Assembly (NCBI RefSeq): GCF_910589235.1 | Contig: NC_060964.1 | Span: forward strand, 1,352,571 to 1,416,570 | Source: Vespa crabro | Lineage: Eukaryota > Arthropoda > Insecta > Hymenoptera > Vespidae | Reading direction: 5' to 3' | DNA length: 64,000 bases | In this document: positions 61,049 through 64,000 of the stretch, in pieces | How positions within the stretch are numbered: position 1 is the stretch's first letter | How the letters are laid out: every line of letters begins with the position of its first letter | Made by a program: the position numbers and the translations under genes | The notes under the pieces: model-generated | The model's database searches: none | What the model was told of the DNA's origin: nothing | Seen by the model: only the letters and a program-made list of their open reading frames with translations

Positions 61049-62384
61049 TATATATATATATATATATATATTATTTTTTTTTTCTTTTTTTTTTTCGATG
61101 AAATCGTTATCATAATTTCGTCATCCAAGGTGTTTGTTTCCGTGGAATACTGCGAGTACGGTCAAGGATTTGTTAATTAGCCCCACCAAAGACGTACCAA
61201 TGCTGAATCATCGTTAATGACGAGATGAGTTCCAGATAGAACGAACTCGAACGATGTTTTAAAGGACTTTAACGAGGTTTAAGACTATGACAGATGTCGA
61301 CCCTTATTTGTGCACAAACTCGGGGTCTCTCCATCGGTTTTTCTTTGTCTCTTTTAACTTACCTGTGCTATACGATGTTTAAGGAATTCGATTCGAAGGA
61401 GATTTCAATTTTATTTTGATACTCACCTTTTTTCTTTCCTTTTTTTCCTACGGTGTATTTTTATTCGTTTTATTTGTTTTCGTTCTGTTTTTTTTTTGCA
61501 AAAAAAAAGAAGAAGAAAACCAACAATTTTAGTCGAATATATAATATACGAGTTGGCATGTTTTCTTCGCGTAAAATCAAAGGTGAAATGTTTTATGGAT
61601 AGTTGATAAAATTTTAAAAGGCTCGACTAAGTCTCATGCAGATGTATGTTAGTGAGTCAAGGTCTAAAGTGAATTAAACGTAACTTGGTTGAGGTTAACT
61701 GGCATAATCAGTAAATATGGTATACCAGTTTCTAGGTAATTAGATAAGAATTTTCTATTCCTTTTACATATTTCTTTCTCTGCATTAATCCTGTTATCTT
61801 AAAATTATTACTGCCTAACTTTCTAAGATATGATCGCATAAAGCGTGAAACAAGTTTTTCTCATCTGTTACGTTCTATTACGTTATATTATGACGTTATT
61901 TTTTCTATGATAACTAAGTCCTAATCGTGCATACATACTTTACATATGCATATCATAACGCAGAGATAACTACAAAGAGAGAGAGAAAGAGAGAGCCCCG
62001 GTTTATTTATTTTAAAGATACTTGGGTCTATTGAATCACCGTTTATTTAATGAATTAAACACACATCCATTATCTTCAACGTCGACCTCTCCCTCGTTTT
62101 AAATCTAAATCGAATAAAGTAACGTCGCGCAATTCAAGAGAGCTTATTATGATAATTAGTACGGAAGAGATATGTACTGTGAGAAAATTTTTCATTCTTC
62201 AAATTCTAGACCGAGAGAAAACACGCGCGTGAAAGTCATTCATACCAAACACGTGTCCGTAAAGAATGCTCGTATAATTCATACATTATGTGTGTAATTT
62301 ACAATATATTCTAATCAACAATCTACATCTTATAATATGTATACATATTATTAAAAGCGCGAACAACAATATTTAATTTCCTTA

Positions 62385-62451
<67 letters not shown>

Positions 62452-63903
62452 ATTAATATCGCTTCTTAATCAAATTCTTTTCATTTATTTATTTATTTAT
62501 ATCATATTTATTTTTTATTCTTTTCTTCTTTTCCTTTTTTTTTGTTTTTATGTAACAGGTGATAGCAAGGATGCGACCAGAGAAAAGGCACATTTGGTCC
62601 TTCTTAAAATCCTGGAGAAAGGTTGTTTGACACCCCAACAATTATTGGACAAATTTCGTCCCGCTTTCACCCATAAAAATGCAAAATTAAGAGAGGAAGC
62701 ACTGGTCTTGTTAACGACGACATTAAACGAGTAAGTTGCGATAATAACATTATCGATTATTTCGATTAACATAAGTTTATTGTCCCTTTATTTGTTGTAT
62801 ATATGTATTTCTCATTTTTTATTTTTGTTTTTCCTAGGCATGGCGCAGACGAGATGGCTCTATCCGGTGTTATTCCCAATATCGTCAAATTACTCTCGGA
62901 TCCGTCCGAAAAAGTTCGTGAAACTGCTTTGAACACGTTAACGGACATGTACAGGCATGTTGGCGAGAGATTGCGCGTCGACTTGCAGAGGAAGCACAAT
63001 GTCCCGCAAGCAAAGTGAGCGAAACGAGAGAAATCGATCTTTGGCCCTTTGCCTGCATTAATTCGTTGAACGGTTACGTCGTTCGTTCGTTCGTTCGTTT
63101 GTTTCTTCGTTTGTTCTTTCTTCTTTTCTTTCAATTCGAGAACTTGCGGTATCATATCTAATTTCTAATGTGGAAGTACCGATATCCGTTCGTTTCTACA
63201 TGATCAATTTGTCTGTAAAAAGTATTAAAGTATATGTAGTAATATTTTCACTTTTATATGTAACACCGCATTTGTATTCGTATAACAATTTTATTATTGT
63301 TGTTGTTGTTGTTGTCGTCGTCGTCATCGTTGTCATCGTCATCGTTATCATCGTCGTTATTGTTACTGTTATTGTTGTTATAATTATTGTTATTATTGTT
63401 TATGCCCATAAAAAATTATTAAATGTTTTCGTAAAATCGTAGCTTAGGTTGTTAAAAAAGTAAAAAGAGAAAAAGAAAGAAAAGAAAAGAAAAGAAAAGA
63501 AAAAGAAAGAAAGAAATAAAAAAAGGAAACTATTCTTTGAAAAATTTGTTATTTTTAACAAGATCGATTGGAAAAAATGCATGCTGATTCACAGAGACGA
63601 ATAACGATAAATTTTGTATAATGCTTAAGTAAAAAGATGAAAAATTTCGAGGAAAGAAACTTTATAACTAATGTAGATATATAAATTATTTTATTGTTGT
63701 TTGTGCCATATTTTGAGTAATAGTTAGGTAAATTAGATTAAAAACTATGTTCTACGTCTAATAGCGCCTGATAAAGTTGTTCTTTTAATTAGTAACAAAT
63801 GTTAAATGTATGCTTTTGTTTTACAGGCTACTATTGTTGATCAAAAAGTTCGATCAATTGAAAGCATCTGGCGATTTGTTACCTCTCGCAATGTCATCCG
63901 ATG
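46799..63903 (+). CDS. chb: CLASP microtubule-stabilising protein (chromosome bows / Orbit), 5' part
   Basis: Five coding exons (46799-46987, 60829-60934, 62559-62730, 62838-63014, 63827-63903) join in phase to 240 residues; the gene continues off the right edge (CLASPs are usually over 1,000 residues). The product begins MSGNPRDMDDFMPLLSTTDI. It reads through successive HEAT-type helices of TOG1: IGLFIDNVIPWLTNGNPKV, LTYLADRMGHDFKPYILTV, IDRLGDSKDATREKAHLVLL, FRPAFTHKNAKLREEALVLL, SGVIPNIVKLLSDPSEKVRE, TLTDMYRHVGERLRVDLQRK and KKFDQLKASGDLLP. LGDSKDATREKA and FTHKNAKLREE are hallmark CLASP TOG1 turns. Family knowledge: CLASPs bind microtubule plus ends and kinetochores and promote rescue. 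Start: ATG at 46799 in GCGCCATGT context, matching the insect short-form N-terminus as I recall it. Confidence 0.95.
47118..47166. repeat. (CT)n-rich tract
   Basis: CTTT/CTCT pyrimidine tract 130 bp into Clasp intron 1; pyrimidine-rich sequence continues to about 47240 and recurs at 47665-47705 and 47925-48000. Confidence 0.9.
49289..49358. repeat. (TA)n(GA)n compound microsatellite
   Basis: About 17 TA units pass directly into about 18 GA units. Confidence 0.95.
49679..49738. repeat. (GAC/GAT/AAC)n trinucleotide tract
   Basis: Imperfect GAY/AAC triplets, producing an Asp/Asn-rich open frame on the plus strand (49528-49776) and Val-rich or Ser-rich frames on the minus strand. No splice or family support, so treated as a repeat. 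Confidence 0.8.
49959..50020. repeat. (GA)n microsatellite
   Basis: GA array of about 25 units plus a short interrupted tail. Confidence 0.95.
51405..51572. repeat. 168-bp foldback (perfect inverted repeat around a TA-rich centre)
   Basis: The left arm starting TATTCGAATATATCCTAAAT at 51405 is matched base for base by the reverse complement of the right arm ending at 51572, over about 45 bp including TGAATTTAACATACATACAT; TATA/CATA repeats fill the centre. The left end also carries a 22-bp palindrome (AGGATATATTC/GAATATATCCT, 51399-51420). This resembles a MITE or foldback element, but no target-site duplication was confirmed. Confidence 0.75.
53139..53207. repeat. (CT)n microsatellite
   Basis: About 34 CT units in Clasp intron 1. 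Confidence 0.95.
54480..54850. repeat. Dispersed AT-rich repeat, copy B
   Basis: 54496-54572 aligns with 34498-34573 in the same orientation, with about 85% identity by eye. The remainder has similar composition and recurrent AAAATATTGA words. Confidence 0.5.
55590..58150 (-). mobile_element. Decayed BEL/Pao LTR-retrotransposon, internally deleted
   Basis: Minus-strand fragments appear in the right order for a BEL/Pao gag-pol. A gag DUF1759-like stretch (LPQSDIKSFKGNYTEWHSF, ~58.06 kb) is followed by aspartic-protease-like remnants (~57.6 and ~57.2 kb) and the region between protease and RT with KFWELGECSEQ and GR*VVRLSFNGQ (~56.95-57.05 kb). Then come an RT fragment with QWILRREELNKPVGTY*LNT (~56.6 kb) and the integrase C-terminus with VNDLILIKKDNID and TYKRPVNGLYPIP (~55.6-55.8 kb). 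Stops and frameshifts occur throughout. About 2.6 kb remains against a normal internal region of roughly 5-6 kb; much of the RT end, RNase H and the integrase core are missing, and no paired LTRs were seen. It lies antisense to Clasp in intron 1. Confidence 0.8.
59650..60200. other. GC-richer island in Clasp intron 1 with a G-rich tract
   Basis: Composition departs sharply from the surrounding AT-rich intron. 59793-59817 holds repeated GGAGGT units on the plus strand, and 60025-60066 has CGCCGTCGC / TACCACTGCCGCCACTG. Open frames on both strands are of similar length and have no family signature. Could be an internal promoter or enhancer. Confidence 0.4.
60829..60934 (+). CDS. chb: Clasp coding exon 2
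   Basis: VVQNGLEILTYLADRMGHDF through MIDRL plus one base; acceptor TTTCTTTACAG, donor CTAG|GTAAGT (phase 1). Too short to be called as an open reading frame on length alone. Confidence 0.93.
60935..62558 (+). other. chb: Clasp intron 2
   Basis: 1.6-kb AT-rich intron with a TA-based inverted repeat near 61.02-61.08 kb and a TTA array just before the acceptor. Confidence 0.85.
62387..62448. repeat. (TTA)n trinucleotide array
   Basis: About 20 TTA units, 110 bp upstream of the Clasp exon 3 acceptor. Confidence 0.95.
62559..62730 (+). CDS. chb: Clasp coding exon 3
   Basis: (G)DSKDATREKAHLVLLKIL through VLLTTTLN plus two bases; acceptor ATGTAACAG, donor AACGA|GTAAGT (phase 2). Confidence 0.93.
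62838..63014 (+). CDS. chb: Clasp coding exon 4
   Basis: (E)HGADEMALSGVIPNIVKLL through KHNVPQA plus two bases; acceptor TTTTCCTAG, donor GCAAA|GTGAGC (phase 2). Confidence 0.93.
63015..63826 (+). other. chb: Clasp intron 4
   Basis: 812-bp intron containing a CGTT run (63080-63097), a GTT/GTC/ATC/ATT trinucleotide tract (63297-63400) and an AAAAG-rich tract (63455-63520). Confidence 0.85.
63297..63400. repeat. (GTT/GTC/ATC/ATT)n trinucleotide tract
   Basis: About 34 triplets of the form RTY, giving a Val/Ile-only open frame that looks like a membrane segment but is a repeat artefact. Confidence 0.85.
63827..63903 (+). CDS. chb: Clasp coding exon 5
   Basis: (K)LLLLIKKFDQLKASGDLLP LAMSSD plus one base; acceptor TTTTACAG, donor GATG|GTGAGT (phase 1). 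The next exon is outside the window. Confidence 0.92.
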
Positions 63904-64000
63904 GTGAGTTAATTAAACCTTTTTTACACATTTTTTACATATTTCATTCTTCTTTTTTTTTGTTTTATTTTTTATTAGACAAGTAATTATTGATTTCTTT

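Noticed and set aside
63170..63442. Val/Ile-rich frame that looks like a transmembrane protein
   Set aside because: RTY trinucleotide repeat within Clasp intron 4.
1..64000. CRISPR arrays, rRNA, tRNA or bacterial operon features
   Set aside because: The regular repeats are microsatellites without spacers; no tRNA B-box with a compatible cloverleaf was noticed by eye; intron-exon structure is eukaryotic. A tRNAscan run would be needed to exclude tRNAs formally.

Overview
The window is nuclear DNA from an insect, most likely a hymenopteran (bee, wasp or ant). It is very AT-rich, has long introns with GT..AG boundaries and is densely packed with GA/CT, TA, CA and trinucleotide microsatellites. 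The proteins resemble insect orthologues remembered from bees and flies; no database search was possible, so the order-level placement is inference.

Four protein-coding genes can be assembled exon by exon with matching splice phases. (1) Clic (minus strand, 584-14128, 3' end off the left edge), a chloride intracellular channel / GST-fold protein. (2) ced-6 (minus strand, 16757-20862), the PTB-domain engulfment adaptor (GULP1 family), complete in 8 coding exons and 461 residues. A candidate alternative first exon lies at 24035-24074, and a more distant candidate leader exon near 38.5-38.7 kb. (3) parcas / SH3BP5 (plus strand, 39616-43900), a coiled-coil Rab11 exchange factor family member, complete in 10 exons and 649 residues, with an extra frame-preserving exon-like segment in intron 5. 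(4) Clasp / chromosome bows (plus strand, 46799 to beyond 63903), of which the first five coding exons are present, covering the first TOG domain; its first intron is about 13.8 kb.

Layout: 1-14.1 kb is Clic (mostly its 12.6-kb first intron); 14.1-16.8 kb is the Clic upstream region and the spacer to ced-6; 16.8-20.9 kb holds the ced-6 coding exons; 20.9-39.5 kb has no recognised gene body and is probably ced-6 upstream introns/regulatory DNA; 39.6-43.9 kb is parcas; 43.9-46.5 kb is the parcas 3' region and spacer; 46.5-64 kb is Clasp. The only recognisable transposable element is a decayed, internally deleted BEL/Pao retrotransposon (minus strand, about 55.6-58.15 kb) in Clasp intron 1. A 168-bp foldback and several degenerate minisatellites are also present.

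The four genes do not form a single pathway; they are ordinary neighbours that act separately in cytoskeleton, trafficking, engulfment and redox/channel biology. I found no novel multi-gene system. The points most worth checking are candidate alternative exons in ced-6 and parcas, a tandem splice-donor array in Clic, and the unusual repeat structures.
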